This document shows positions 1-6,343 of a stretch of 29,811 nucleotides of DNA, piece by piece. The DNA comes from an uncultured Cloacibacillus sp. (GTDB lineage Bacteria > Synergistota > Synergistia > Synergistales > Synergistaceae): NCBI GenBank assembly GCA_900545755.1, contig URAG01000026.1:1-29811 (forward strand), in the 5' to 3' direction. The notes below the pieces were generated by a model, which saw nothing but the letters and a program-made list of their open reading frames with translations, searched no databases and had not been told where the DNA came from. A program made the translations under genes and the position numbers. Position 1 is the stretch's first letter. Each line of letters starts with the position of its first letter.

Positions 1-6
1 TACCGA

Positions 7-12
7 TATAAT
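7..12 (+). promoter_or_regulatory. -10 box of the tRNA-Val promoter
   Basis: A perfect TATAAT lies 16 bases before the first base of the tRNA, the expected spacing for a stable-RNA promoter with a short leader. The -35 box would fall before the window, so only half of the promoter is visible. Confidence 0.55.
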
Positions 13-28
13 ATCTAACTGTTGCAGC

Positions 29-103
29 GGGCGATTAACTCAGCGGTAGAGTGTCACCTTCACACGGTGGAAGTCGTTGGTTCGAACCCAATATCGCCCA
101 CCA
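29..103 (+). tRNA. tRNA-Val, anticodon CAC
   Basis: The acceptor stem pairs GGGCGAT (29-35) with ATCGCCC (93-99), followed by discriminator A and an encoded CCA. The T arm carries the standard GGTTCGAACCC, and the D arm is recognisable. The anticodon loop TTCACAC, closed by TCACC/GGTGG, gives anticodon CAC, which reads valine GTG codons. The phage genes start immediately downstream, so the 3' end of this tRNA is the likely integration site, as is common for tyrosine-integrase elements. The host gene stays intact because the element lies beyond the CCA. The second copy of the attachment core is not in the window. Confidence 0.95.
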
Positions 104-113
104 TTGATATCAC

Positions 114-145
114 AGGACTTTCGGGGTTTTCCGAAAGTCCTTTTT
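114..145 (+). terminator. Rho-independent terminator after tRNA-Val
   Basis: AGGACTTTCGG (114-124) pairs perfectly over 11 bp with CCGAAAGTCCT (131-141), with a GGTTTT loop and a following T run. It ends tRNA transcription. On the minus strand it lies just past the last lysis gene, but there it lacks a T run. Confidence 0.85.
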
Positions 146-150
146 CTTTC

Positions 151-170
151 TCGTCTACCGTTCGTCTACC
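151..170. repeat. Tandem 9-bp repeat near the attachment end
   Basis: TCGTCTACC occurs twice (151-159 and 162-170), 11 bp apart, about one helical turn, between the tRNA terminator and the first phage gene. Same-phase short repeats next to an attachment core are typical of integrase or excisionase arm sites. This role is inferred from position only. Confidence 0.35.
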
Positions 171-190
171 ACAGCACACTCGAAAACAGC

Positions 191-637
191 CTAAAACCTC
201 ACCACCGAATAAGTAATCCCGAAGCCGCAGACTGCCTCCTCGCGGAACGGGTCGTACCCTCCGAAGAAGCCTACGGCCCACGGCGAAGCGAGGCGCTCGT
301 TGCGCTTCGTGAGCTTTGCAGCTTCGTTCTGCCACGCCTTGCGCTCTTCCGTGACGGCAGTCTCAAGCGTTTCAAGCTCTCCGACTATCTGCTCAAGGCT
401 TGCGTTCTGCACTGCAAGGTACTCCCGCAGCGCGGCCAGCTCCGCAGCCTGAGTCTCTATCAGCTCCACAGTGTCGCGACCGTCGCGGACGGGTACGACG
501 TATGCCGGCGCGGTCAGCTCATAGCCCTTCTGTTTGAGTTCGACTTTCCCTGTATCGCCCCAAGATGCCGTTCCAACGATCAGCGATACTATCGTCAGCA
601 TCGTCAGCAACGTCACGCACAACGTCATCCTTCGCAC
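191..637 (-). CDS. Exported coiled-coil protein of the lysis cassette, candidate outer spanin-like partner
   Basis: 148 residues starting at GTG, with GGAGG nine bases upstream. Residues 1-25 are a short basic stretch plus a hydrophobic segment ending near TAS, like a signal peptide or signal anchor. Residues about 55-115 are charged and heptad-like (coiled coil). The last 30 residues are rich in glycine and aromatics and end in phenylalanine. The start lies inside the preceding gene, with 119 bases overlapping in another frame, as seen for Rz/Rz1 spanin pairs. Unlike Rz1, no lipobox cysteine follows the signal segment, so it would not be a classic outer-membrane lipoprotein. Position at the end of the lysis genes and topology suggest a spanin-type role in disrupting the envelope. 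Function is inferred, not shown by sequence similarity I can name. Confidence 0.5.
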   Translation of the reverse strand: MRRMTLCVTLLTMLTIVSLIVGTASWGDTGKVELKQKGYELTAPAYVVPVRDGRDTVELIETQAAELAALREYLAVQNASLEQIVGELETLETAVTEERKAWQNEAAKLTKRNERLASPWAVGFFGGYDPFREEAVCGFGITYSVVRF

Positions 638-866
638 TCTTCACCACCTCCGGCAGTCTGTCCCGCTCTTTCTGAGCTTCTACTATCGTCTCGCTTATCT
701 TCCGCGACGCTTCTTCGGTCTTCACCGCCTCCATGACGGTCACGCCGACCTCTCCGGCGTTTCTCTCGTTGAGCCACACCGCAGTAAGAGCGCCGGCGGC
801 GAAGACAAGCAGCGCAACGACAAGCCACAGCCACTTATGCTCCTCGAATACGTCTTTAATGCTCAT
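519..866 (-). CDS. Single-span coiled-coil protein, candidate inner spanin (Rz-like)
   Basis: 115 residues from an ATG. One membrane segment at residues 12-31 is followed by a charged, helical, heptad-like stretch (about 40-100), the N-in/C-out layout of Rz-type inner spanins. It overlaps the upstream holin-like gene by 11 bases, and the next gene starts inside it in a different frame. Together with that gene it would bridge the envelope in the last lysis step. Spanins diverge too far for family assignment by eye, so the call rests on topology, order and overlap. Confidence 0.55.
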   Translation of the reverse strand: MSIKDVFEEHKWLWLVVALLVFAAGALTAVWLNERNAGEVGVTVMEAVKTEEASRKISETIVEAQKERDRLPEVVKSAKDDVVRDVADDADDSIADRWNGILGRYRESRTQTEGL

Positions 867-1104
867 CGCGCGAACCTCGTGGACGCTTCACGGCCTCATA
901 GCCCGACTTGCCCGCAGCGGCCGCAAAAACCACTCCGCCGAAGTAGATACCCAGCTCCATGGCGTTCGGCGGGACATCGCGACCAAGCGCCCACGAGCCG
1001 ACAAAGACAAGCATAATAGCCGCCCACGTGAGAATGGCGAGCGGCTTAGTCCACGGCAGAGAGTTCAGGAAGCCGAACAGCCTGCTAATCTTTCCGTCCT
1101 TCAT
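856..1104 (-). CDS. Small two-span membrane protein, holin-like
   Basis: 82 residues. Predicted membrane segments lie at about 21-40 and 50-66, joined by a short polar turn, with a strongly basic and acidic tail. Small size, two helices and a charged C terminus fit class II holins or holin accessory proteins. It overlaps its upstream neighbour by 20 bases and its downstream neighbour by 11, so the cassette is translationally packed. It may act as a second holin, an antiholin or an accessory factor; the sequence does not decide this. Confidence 0.55.
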   Translation of the reverse strand: MKDGKISRLFGFLNSLPWTKPLAILTWAAIMLVFVGSWALGRDVPPNAMELGIYFGGVVFAAAAGKSGYEAVKRPRGSRDEH

Positions 1105-1429
1105 CGTCTATCACCCTCCCCATTTCAAGCCTCTGATCCACTATCCTGTCTATCCATCGCCCACCCTTATGCACCGAGACGGCCACCATCGCAGCTATGC
1201 CGAACTCGCCCAAGCCTATCTCGTAGCCTATGCAGGTTATGACGAAGGCGAGGAACATATCCGACACCAGGCCGACAATCAGCTTCGTCAGCTTAAAGCG
1301 CTCCCTGCCGAGATGCTTCTGGAGGAAGTCGACGAAGCTTGTAACAAGCCCGACGAGAAGGAACGGGAACAAAAGCGTGAAGACTTTGCGGCAGCTGTCG
1401 AAAAAGTCGTTTATCTCCTGCTGGCTCAT
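1085..1429 (-). CDS. Phage holin, LydA/superfamily III type
   Basis: 114 residues with three hydrophobic segments (about 17-37, 47-70, 73-87) and a highly charged C-terminal tail. It lies directly downstream of the peptidase gene with a 4-base gap. The layout and the motif GxxGxxxAVxVHKGGRWID near the C-terminal end resemble LydA-type phage holins, which form membrane lesions that release or activate the muralytic enzymes at the end of infection. The family call is moderately sure. Being the pore-forming member follows from its position among the two lytic enzymes and the spanin-like genes. Confidence 0.65.
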   Translation of the reverse strand: MSQQEINDFFDSCRKVFTLLFPFLLVGLVTSFVDFLQKHLGRERFKLTKLIVGLVSDMFLAFVITCIGYEIGLGEFGIAAMVAVSVHKGGRWIDRIVDQRLEMGRVIDDEGRKD

Positions 1430-1433
1430 CTTC

Positions 1434-1829
1434 CTACTTTCTCTTCGTCCTGTAGTCCCATCTGGCCCTGCGTCCGCGCACGTCGACGTGTATGCCCCAG
1501 TCGTATATACCTATGCCGCCGTTCGCAAATTCGGGTATCTCCTCAGCGAACTTCTTGAGCTCTTCAGGCGTAAGGCTCTCGCACCATATATCGGCAGCAA
1601 GTCCCTTCAAGTGCATGCTGTTCTTCGTCCCTCCCTGCTTTGCGTTCCACCACGGGCACCTATATCCGGAATTGACGAATATAGCCTCGCCTATGAGGTC
1701 GCGCAGCTTCTGCAAAGCGTCTATAAGCTCCTGTCTTATGCCGTAGTGCGGACAGTCGAAGCGGCCGCACTTGCAGGCGAACTCTAAGACTTTGAAATTC
1801 TTCGTACCGTGCGCGAGCGTTTCAGTCAT
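1434..1829 (-). CDS. Peptidoglycan peptidase, M15 family (endolysin)
   Basis: 131 residues, a single catalytic domain with no membrane segment. The zinc-binding motif SMHLKGLAAD (H73, D80) and the later GIHVDV (H114) are the M15 D-Ala-D-Ala carboxypeptidase / L,D-endopeptidase ligands, and the preceding SGYRCPWWNA matches the family's first conserved block. A cysteine cluster at residues 19-26 (CKCGRFDC) is common in the N-terminal part of phage M15_3 proteins. It would cleave the peptide part of the wall once the holin opens the membrane. It overlaps the transglycosylase gene by 8 bases. Confidence 0.88.
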   Translation of the reverse strand: MTETLAHGTKNFKVLEFACKCGRFDCPHYGIRQELIDALQKLRDLIGEAIFVNSGYRCPWWNAKQGGTKNSMHLKGLAADIWCESLTPEELKKFAEEIPEFANGGIGIYDWGIHVDVRGRRARWDYRTKRK

Positions 1830-2385
1830 GCTTCTCTATCTCCTTCAGCCATTCGCTGTATCTCTTCCACAGCGAGCAGACGTTCTTCGCGTAGGAGGAA
1901 GAGCTCCCCGCGCCGTTGTACTTTCCGGCTACGGCGCGCACCACGGCGCCGTCTATCTCCTTCCTCTTACCCATGATGAGTCTTGCCGCCGTGTTGTGCC
2001 TTGAAAGCTCTTTTCTGAGAAGCACGCCGAGGTGCGCAGCGCCGAAACGGACGTTCTGCGCCGGGTCGCACACGACAGCTATTATGTCGCCGTCGCGCTG
2101 TTCCTTGCTCATATACCCCCATGCGAGCGGAAGCATCAGCTGCATAAGGCCGTAGCTTGAGGCGACGCATGGAACGGCTATATCCGCTTCGTTGGAAATC
2201 TCTTCGCACCTCGCTTTATATTTCTTTTCATACTCCGGCTCGTAACGCACGGCGTCCTTATCGCCGCCCGACTCCTGCTCTATGACGGCAAGAATAAGGG
2301 CCGCCGGACATTCAGTCTGACGGCCCCAGTATTCCGCGAGTTTGCGCCACTGCGCGACGCTCTCCTTAGGCTTCCAGTCGTTCAA
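1822..2385 (-). CDS. Soluble lytic transglycosylase-like protein (SLT domain)
   Basis: 187 residues. VIEQESGG (catalytic Glu at residue 38), SYGLMQLM (78-84) and a late YNGAG form the SLT/goose-lysozyme-like signature ES..GLMQ..YN, so it should cut the glycan strands. The start is a TTG at 2385, chosen because AGGAGGAG lies six to seven bases upstream and no ATG is near. It has no signal peptide, so it needs the holin or acts from within virions. It is the first gene of the lysis run and is divergent from the phd-doc operon, with which it shares a 74-base spacer. Confidence 0.82.
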   Translation of the reverse strand: MNDWKPKESVAQWRKLAEYWGRQTECPAALILAVIEQESGGDKDAVRYEPEYEKKYKARCEEISNEADIAVPCVASSYGLMQLMLPLAWGYMSKEQRDGDIIAVVCDPAQNVRFGAAHLGVLLRKELSRHNTAARLIMGKRKEIDGAVVRAVAGKYNGAGSSSSYAKNVCSLWKRYSEWLKEIEKHD

Positions 2386-2396
2386 TGCGGACTCCT

Positions 2397-2435
2397 CCTA
2401 TATATAGGTTGTATTTCTCCTATTTACGTTATAAT
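2397..2435 (+). promoter_or_regulatory. phd-doc promoter with palindromic operator candidate
   Basis: A perfect 12-bp palindrome CCTATATATAGG (2397-2408) abuts a -35-like TTGTAT (2409-2414). A perfect TATAAT follows at 2430-2435, with a short 15-bp spacer. Phd-family antitoxins repress their own operon by binding palindromes at the promoter, so this palindrome is a reasonable operator. The palindrome also overlaps the ribosome site region of the divergent transglycosylase gene. Confidence 0.6.
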
Positions 2436-2459
2436 GTGTCTTGAAAGGATGTGGGCAAT

Positions 2460-2702
2460 ATGATGGTCAACACGGACAACCTTATTTCAATCACGGAAGC
2501 GAATCAGAATTTCTCGAAAGTTGCGAGAATGGTCGAAGAAAAAGGCGCGGCCGTAATCCTCAAGAACAACGTGCCGCGCTACATAGTCATAGAATTCAGC
2601 CGCGCCGAGCAGATGCAGGAAGCCGCCGACGAGGACGTAATGAGCGTCTCAAAGCGCCTCATAGAAAAGAACCGCGAAGCGTATAAGGTCCTCGCTCAGT
2701 GA
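2460..2702 (+). CDS. phd: Antitoxin, Phd/YefM family
   Basis: 80 residues from ATG 2460, chosen because AAAGGA (2444-2449) is correctly spaced for it; an in-frame GTG at 2451 is too close to that site. The N terminus (VNTDNLISITEANQNFSKVA) is the Phd/YefM DNA-binding fold, with the conserved ITEANQNFS block and the following LKNNVPRYIVIEF strand. The C-terminal 30 residues are charged and should bind and neutralise Doc. The stop overlaps the doc start (GTGA), giving translational coupling. It represses its own promoter in known systems. Confidence 0.92.
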   Translation: MMVNTDNLISITEANQNFSKVARMVEEKGAAVILKNNVPRYIVIEFSRAEQMQEAADEDVMSVSKRLIEKNREAYKVLAQ

Positions 2703-3076
2703 AAATTTTAAGCAAGCGCCAGATCATAGCGCTGCACGGCAATCTTATAGCCGAAACCGGCGGGCAGCCCGGGCTGCGCGACGAGGGTCTTCTTGAATCC
2801 GCCGTCGCCGCCCCTTTCGCCTCCTTCGGTACGGAAGAACTGTACCAGACGCTCAGGCAGAAGGCGGCCAGGCTCGGATACGGCCTGGTGCAAAACCACG
2901 CCTTCGTGGACGGCAACAAACGCATAGCGGCGCACGCGACGCTGACCTTCCTCGCACTCAACGGCGTCGAGCTGGAATACACTCAAGAGAAACTATCCGA
3001 CATATTCCTGAAACTGGCGTCAGGCGAAGCGAAATACGAAGACCTGCTCGCGTGGATCATAGAGCATGACGCATAG
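2699..3076 (+). CDS. doc: Toxin Doc, Fic-fold kinase (death on curing)
   Basis: 125 residues from GTG 2699, overlapping the antitoxin stop by four bases. The Fic/Doc signature HAFVDGNKR is at residues 67-75, with catalytic H67, acidic D71 and the lysine of the GNKR form that distinguishes Doc from Fic AMPylators. Doc phosphorylates EF-Tu and stops translation when the labile antitoxin is lost, so in phage P1 it stabilises the prophage. Length is as expected and the motif is complete, so the toxin looks active. It is oriented against the surrounding late genes, with its own promoter and terminator. Confidence 0.92.
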   Translation: MKILSKRQIIALHGNLIAETGGQPGLRDEGLLESAVAAPFASFGTEELYQTLRQKAARLGYGLVQNHAFVDGNKRIAAHATLTFLALNGVELEYTQEKLSDIFLKLASGEAKYEDLLAWIIEHDA

Positions 3077-3084
3077 ACAAGCGG

Positions 3085-3118
3085 AAGAGCCCGGCGCAGT
3101 ACCGGGCTCTTTGTGTTT
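3085..3118 (+). terminator. Terminator of the phd-doc operon
   Basis: AAGAGCCCGG (3085-3094) pairs perfectly with CCGGGCTCTT (3102-3111), loop CGCAGTA, followed by a T-rich run. It lies nine bases after the doc stop. On the minus strand no T run follows, so leftward late transcripts may pass through. Confidence 0.85.
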
Positions 3119-3135
3119 CATCATCTCGTTTTAGG

Positions 3136-3246
3136 TCAAAGGACTTCGTCGCCGCAGGGTTCTCCTGTATCCCATTCTTCAAAAACATATTCCTCTTCGC
3201 ACTCAACGATACGCTCCTTAAGGTTCTTATGCTTGCTTGCGTCCAT
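3136..3246 (-). CDS. Small acidic phage protein, 36 residues
   Basis: ATG at 3246 is preceded by AGAGGTGAG six bases upstream and the frame ends in TGA at 3136. The product begins MDASKHKNLKERIVECEEEY and continues acidic, with a Glu-rich middle and two cysteines. It follows the fibre gene by 24 bases on the same strand, with its own ribosome site. I do not recognise a family. Small proteins encoded next to tail-fibre genes are often fibre or lysis accessories. The good ribosome site and lack of a competing frame support it; it is too short for compositional proof. Confidence 0.5.
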   Translation of the reverse strand: MDASKHKNLKERIVECEEEYVFEEWDTGEPCGDEVL

Positions 3247-3270
3247 CGTCGCTCACCTCTCGCCGCCATT

Positions 3271-3945
3271 CTACGCCGTCTCCGTCACCTCCGTCCACTG
3301 CCAGAGTCCCGGAGTGTCCGGCGTCCAGACGCAGGCGGGCATCGTGAGGTTGGCGAGGTACAGCTTGCCGTTGTAGCTGTAATACGAGCCTTCTTTTACA
3401 TCCATGCCGTAGACGAAGGGTATCGGGTCGTCCTGTGTGCCGGACGGCTCCTCGCCCGTTTCGGGGTCTGTCGAGAGCGACCTGTAGACTGCGAGCATCC
3501 CCTCGGCGCTCGGCGGCTGGTGTTCCTGCGCCGTTACGCCGCCGGATGCTACTACTTCGTAGACTACGCCTTCATGGGCTATGCGGCTGCCTTCCGCGTA
3601 TGTCTCGCCAGCAGTCCATACGGGGAAGTATTCGGCTTTTGCGAGCAGCGAAAACTCTGAGGCTGTGAATGTCGCAGTTTGGGCAAAGCTCATGCGCATT
3701 TTAGCGGTTACGATTGATTCGGCTTCTGTTTTCGCCGCCGCTAGTTCCGCTTCCGCTATTTCCTCCGGCGTTGGCTCGTAAGGCTCGGGCGGGTATTCGA
3801 GCGTAACTTCGTCGGGGTGCGCTTCGGCGTAGGCGTTTATCTCAGCCCACTCTTCGGCGAACTCGCCTTCGTTGGGGACGTGGTAGGGATAGCCGTTTTT
3901 TTCGATTATATAGCTGCCGTCTATCGTGCGTTTGGTTATAGTCAT
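3271..3945 (-). CDS. Tail-fibre-associated protein with carbohydrate-binding-like module
   Basis: 224 residues. Residues about 1-80 are acidic and end in a proline/glutamate-rich helix (PPEPYEPTPEEIAEAELAAA). Residues about 105-165 contain the pattern PVWTAGETYAEGSRIAHEG followed by VVYEV and HQPPSA, the W..G..Y..G..V...G..Y...H....P layout of small chitin/carbohydrate-binding type 5/12 modules seen in phage fibre proteins. The C-terminal part ends with a second aromatic, glycine-rich strand region. The gene is last of three fibre genes, with AGGAGC about ten bases before the ATG. Likely a receptor-binding or fibre-tip protein, or a chaperone for one. Confidence 0.55.
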   Translation of the reverse strand: MTITKRTIDGSYIIEKNGYPYHVPNEGEFAEEWAEINAYAEAHPDEVTLEYPPEPYEPTPEEIAEAELAAAKTEAESIVTAKMRMSFAQTATFTASEFSLLAKAEYFPVWTAGETYAEGSRIAHEGVVYEVVASGGVTAQEHQPPSAEGMLAVYRSLSTDPETGEEPSGTQDDPIPFVYGMDVKEGSYYSYNGKLYLANLTMPACVWTPDTPGLWQWTEVTETA

Positions 3946-3957
3946 GGTTATATGCTC

Positions 3958-4575
3958 CTATTGTATGCGCCAGCAAAAGCCATTTGAAGTCACATTGCCT
4001 ACTATTGAACCGCCTGCGGCTACACCGGCACGGTGAATAGTTCCCGCCGTTGTGCCGCCTCCTCCTATCCATAAAACATAAGCCCATGTACCACCGGAAG
4101 GAACTGTAGGCTTTGATGAGGAATCTAATTTCATCCAATAACTGCTCGTCGGTTTCAGCGGCCCGGTATATACCCCGCTCGGCCCTTGTGGCCCCGTCGC
4201 CCCCGTCGCGCCTCTCGGTATTGTGAAGTTAAGTTTTGCAGCGGTCGCCGTGCCTACGTTGGTGACTACGGCGTTCGTCCCTGCGGCCCCGGTCGTAACG
4301 GTGCCTATTGTTATCGTAGCCGCCGTTCCCGCCGCTCCTGTCGGCCCCGTCGGCCCTGCGGCTCCCTGCGGGCCTGTGTCTCCTTTTTCAGCAAGAAGCG
4401 CCCAGTATGTGCCGTTCGAGAGCGCCGTGCCTGCGGGCGCTCCACTTGTGTTTATGCAGAGGTACGAGCTTCCCCCGTTGGTTACGAGGTCGAAGAAGTC
4501 GTATTTGACGCTGTTGCTCCACGCGCCGCGTGGGTAAAAACGACCTCTTCCCGCCTCTATTTTTACTGTCGCCAT
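3958..4575 (-). CDS. Short collagen-like tail fibre protein
   Basis: 205 residues, AGGAGG ribosome site. Residues 1-65 form a head module (VKIEAGRGRFYPRGAW, then YLCIN and YWALL). Residues 65-85 are Gly-X-Y triplets (KGDTGPQGAAGPTGPTGA), next comes a TITIGTVTTG module ending LNFTIPRG, a second Gly-X-Y block, and a distal domain of about 75 residues. Head and ITIGTVTTG modules also occur in the next gene upstream, so the two fibres are built from shared parts. Collagen repeats form trimeric stalks; the unique C terminus (YWMKLDSSSKPTVPSGGTWA region) should be the receptor-binding tip. Confidence 0.75.
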   Translation of the reverse strand: MATVKIEAGRGRFYPRGAWSNSVKYDFFDLVTNGGSSYLCINTSGAPAGTALSNGTYWALLAEKGDTGPQGAAGPTGPTGAAGTAATITIGTVTTGAAGTNAVVTNVGTATAAKLNFTIPRGATGATGPQGPSGVYTGPLKPTSSYWMKLDSSSKPTVPSGGTWAYVLWIGGGGTTAGTIHRAGVAAGGSIVGNVTSNGFCWRIQ

Positions 4576-4588
4576 TTTATCTACCTCC

Positions 4589-6256
4589 TTAGCTTTCTAT
4601 CGTGAATATCAGGTTGCCTTTGGCGTCTATTTCAACGTCTGTCACGCTCGCGCCCTGCGGCCCGGCGGCTCCGGTTTCGCCTTTATCTCCTTTGGGTATT
4701 CCGAAGGCGAAGGAGAATACTTTCGCTGTGTTGCCTCCGCTCGCGCTTACGCTTACTGTGGCGTTGGAGCCTGCGGCGAGAGTTGACGCTGTTGCGGTAG
4801 GCGTTCCGAAGCCTGCTGCGGCTCCCGTCGGGCCTTGCGGCCCCTGTTCGCCCTGTATTCCCTGCGGCCCCTGTTCGCCTTGCGGCCCCTGCGCTCCTGT
4901 CGCGCCTGTGTCTCCTTTCGGCCCCTGCGGGCCTGTGGCTCCGGTGTCTCCTTTCGGCCCCTGCGGCCCCTGTATCGTGCCGTGGTCTATCCATTCCGTG
5001 CCGCTCCATATATAGATGTTGTATGGCGCTGTGGAGCCTACGGCGTAGGCTGCTCCGAGGTCGGGCGAGGGTACGCCGCTTTGGAGCGCTTCGAGCGTTT
5101 CGTAGTAGCCGAGTATCGCAAAGCCGTTGCCCGGGTCTCCTTTTTCTCCTTTGGGTATGGTGAAGTTGAGTACGGCGGCGTTCTGCGTCCCTGCGTTGGT
5201 CACTGCGGCCTGCGAGCCTTCTTCTCCCGTCGTCACTGTGCCGATCTGCACCGTGGCGGCTTCTCCGGGTATTCCCTGAGTCCCCTGGATTCCCTGCGGG
5301 CCTTGTACGCCCTGGAGTCCCTGCGGCCCCTGTTCGCCTCTGTCGCCTTTCGCCCCGAAGAGCGTCCATATATCGCTTTCTTCGGGAGTCGCGCCTATGG
5401 TTTCTTCCGCGCCGATGTGGAGCCACCATTGGCCTTCGTATCTGACGCAGTCGTAGAACTTGTATTCTGCGGATTCGTCGTATTCTTCAAGTTTGAATAC
5501 TATGCGCCCGCGCCCGACGTTTATCTTCGGGGCTTCGTTCAGGTAGACGATTACGTTTCCCTCTTCGTCGAATTTGATGTCGTCCCCGTCGGGGTCTCCG
5601 TAGTAGTCGGCTACGAGGTTGCCTTCTTCGTCTATTCGGAAGCGTCCGAATGAGAAGGGAATGTAGTCCTGCGCGTGTCTGCGGGCTTCTTCGGCGTATG
5701 CTTCGGCTTTGCCTATAGCCTCGTCCAGTTCGGCCAGCGCCGCGTCTATCTGCGCCTTGTTCCCGGCGGAAAGATTCTCCGCGACGGCCTTCGCCTCGTC
5801 CCTCGCCGCCTTAGCCTCATCCACGGCGTCGAGCAGCGTCTGATATGCGACGCCGGAGTCCGTCTGGTCCACTGGGCCGACGACGGCGCGCGAAAGCGTC
5901 TCGCACACCTGCTGGATCATCATCACAAGTAGGTCGAAGTTCCGCTCAATATCCTCCGCGAAAAATTCCCCCTGGTTCAGCAGATCCAGCAGCTGAAGCA
6001 CCGGCACGACGCGCATGATGACTATCTGGTCCCCATCTGGCAGCGGCGCTTCCCCGGTCCCGTCCGGCGGATAGGTCACAGTATGCTCAGCCTCGTTCAG
6101 CACATACCCCCTTTCCAGCATCACCGGGTCCTCCTCCCCGTGCTTCACCCACACCTGAAGATGCGCGGCGTCGTAAAGCAGAAACGTATACGGCCACACC
6201 CTCGTCACGCCGTTGCCGGCATAGACGTGCTTGTTCACGTCGCTCGCCACAGTCAC
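4589..6256 (-). CDS. Main tail fibre, T7 gp17-like N-terminal domain with collagen repeats
   Basis: 555 residues from GTG, with AAGGAG suitably placed. Residues 1-130 have the T7-type fibre attachment domain ([19 protein letters not shown], then [11 protein letters not shown] and the ...[13 protein letters not shown] helix), which docks the fibre on the short tail. Residues about 130-195 are Ala/Glu-rich and coiled-coil-like. Residues about 255-330 resemble the head module of the downstream fibre. Three collagen blocks (about 310-345, 380-395, 435-490) alternate with [14 protein letters not shown] modules. The C terminus is short. It is separated from the giant gene by a terminator. Adhesion to the host surface is the expected role. 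Confidence 0.85.
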   Translation of the reverse strand: MTVASDVNKHVYAGNGVTRVWPYTFLLYDAAHLQVWVKHGEEDPVMLERGYVLNEAEHTVTYPPDGTGEAPLPDGDQIVIMRVVPVLQLLDLLNQGEFFAEDIERNFDLLVMMIQQVCETLSRAVVGPVDQTDSGVAYQTLLDAVDEAKAARDEAKAVAENLSAGNKAQIDAALAELDEAIGKAEAYAEEARRHAQDYIPFSFGRFRIDEEGNLVADYYGDPDGDDIKFDEEGNVIVYLNEAPKINVGRGRIVFKLEEYDESAEYKFYDCVRYEGQWWLHIGAEETIGATPEESDIWTLFGAKGDRGEQGPQGLQGVQGPQGIQGTQGIPGEAATVQIGTVTTGEEGSQAAVTNAGTQNAAVLNFTIPKGEKGDPGNGFAILGYYETLEALQSGVPSPDLGAAYAVGSTAPYNIYIWSGTEWIDHGTIQGPQGPKGDTGATGPQGPKGDTGATGAQGPQGEQGPQGIQGEQGPQGPTGAAAGFGTPTATASTLAAGSNATVSVSASGGNTAKVFSFAFGIPKGDKGETGAAGPQGASVTDVEIDAKGNLIFTIES

Positions 6257-6286
6257 GCGACCATCTCCTTTCCTCCTTGAGATATG

Positions 6287-6316
6287 AAAAAGCGCCCCGA
6301 TGGGCGGAGCGCTTGG
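6287..6316 (-). terminator. Terminator between the giant gene and the fibre genes
   Basis: On the minus strand AAGCGC..CCC pairs with GGGGCGCTT around a small loop (one asymmetric bulge) and is followed by TTTTT (plus-strand A run 6287-6291). It lies in the 87-base gap after the 2282-residue protein gene and before the main fibre gene, so it may lower fibre and lysis expression relative to virion genes. Confidence 0.7.
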
Positions 6317-6343
6317 TTCGCTATTATTTTTTGTTTCTTGTTT

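Noticed and set aside
60..335. Minus-strand frame across the tRNA gene
   Set aside because: It runs through the tRNA and its terminator, has no ribosome site, and has only the composition of tRNA-derived sequence.
4835..5653. Long plus-strand frame opposite the collagen-repeat fibre
   Set aside because: It merely mirrors the Gly-X-Y repeats (Arg/Pro/Leu-rich) and has no independent support.
3136..6256. Diversity-generating retroelement of the BPP-1 kind at the fibre genes
   Set aside because: No reverse transcriptase gene, template repeat or adenine-biased variable repeat can be seen in the window.
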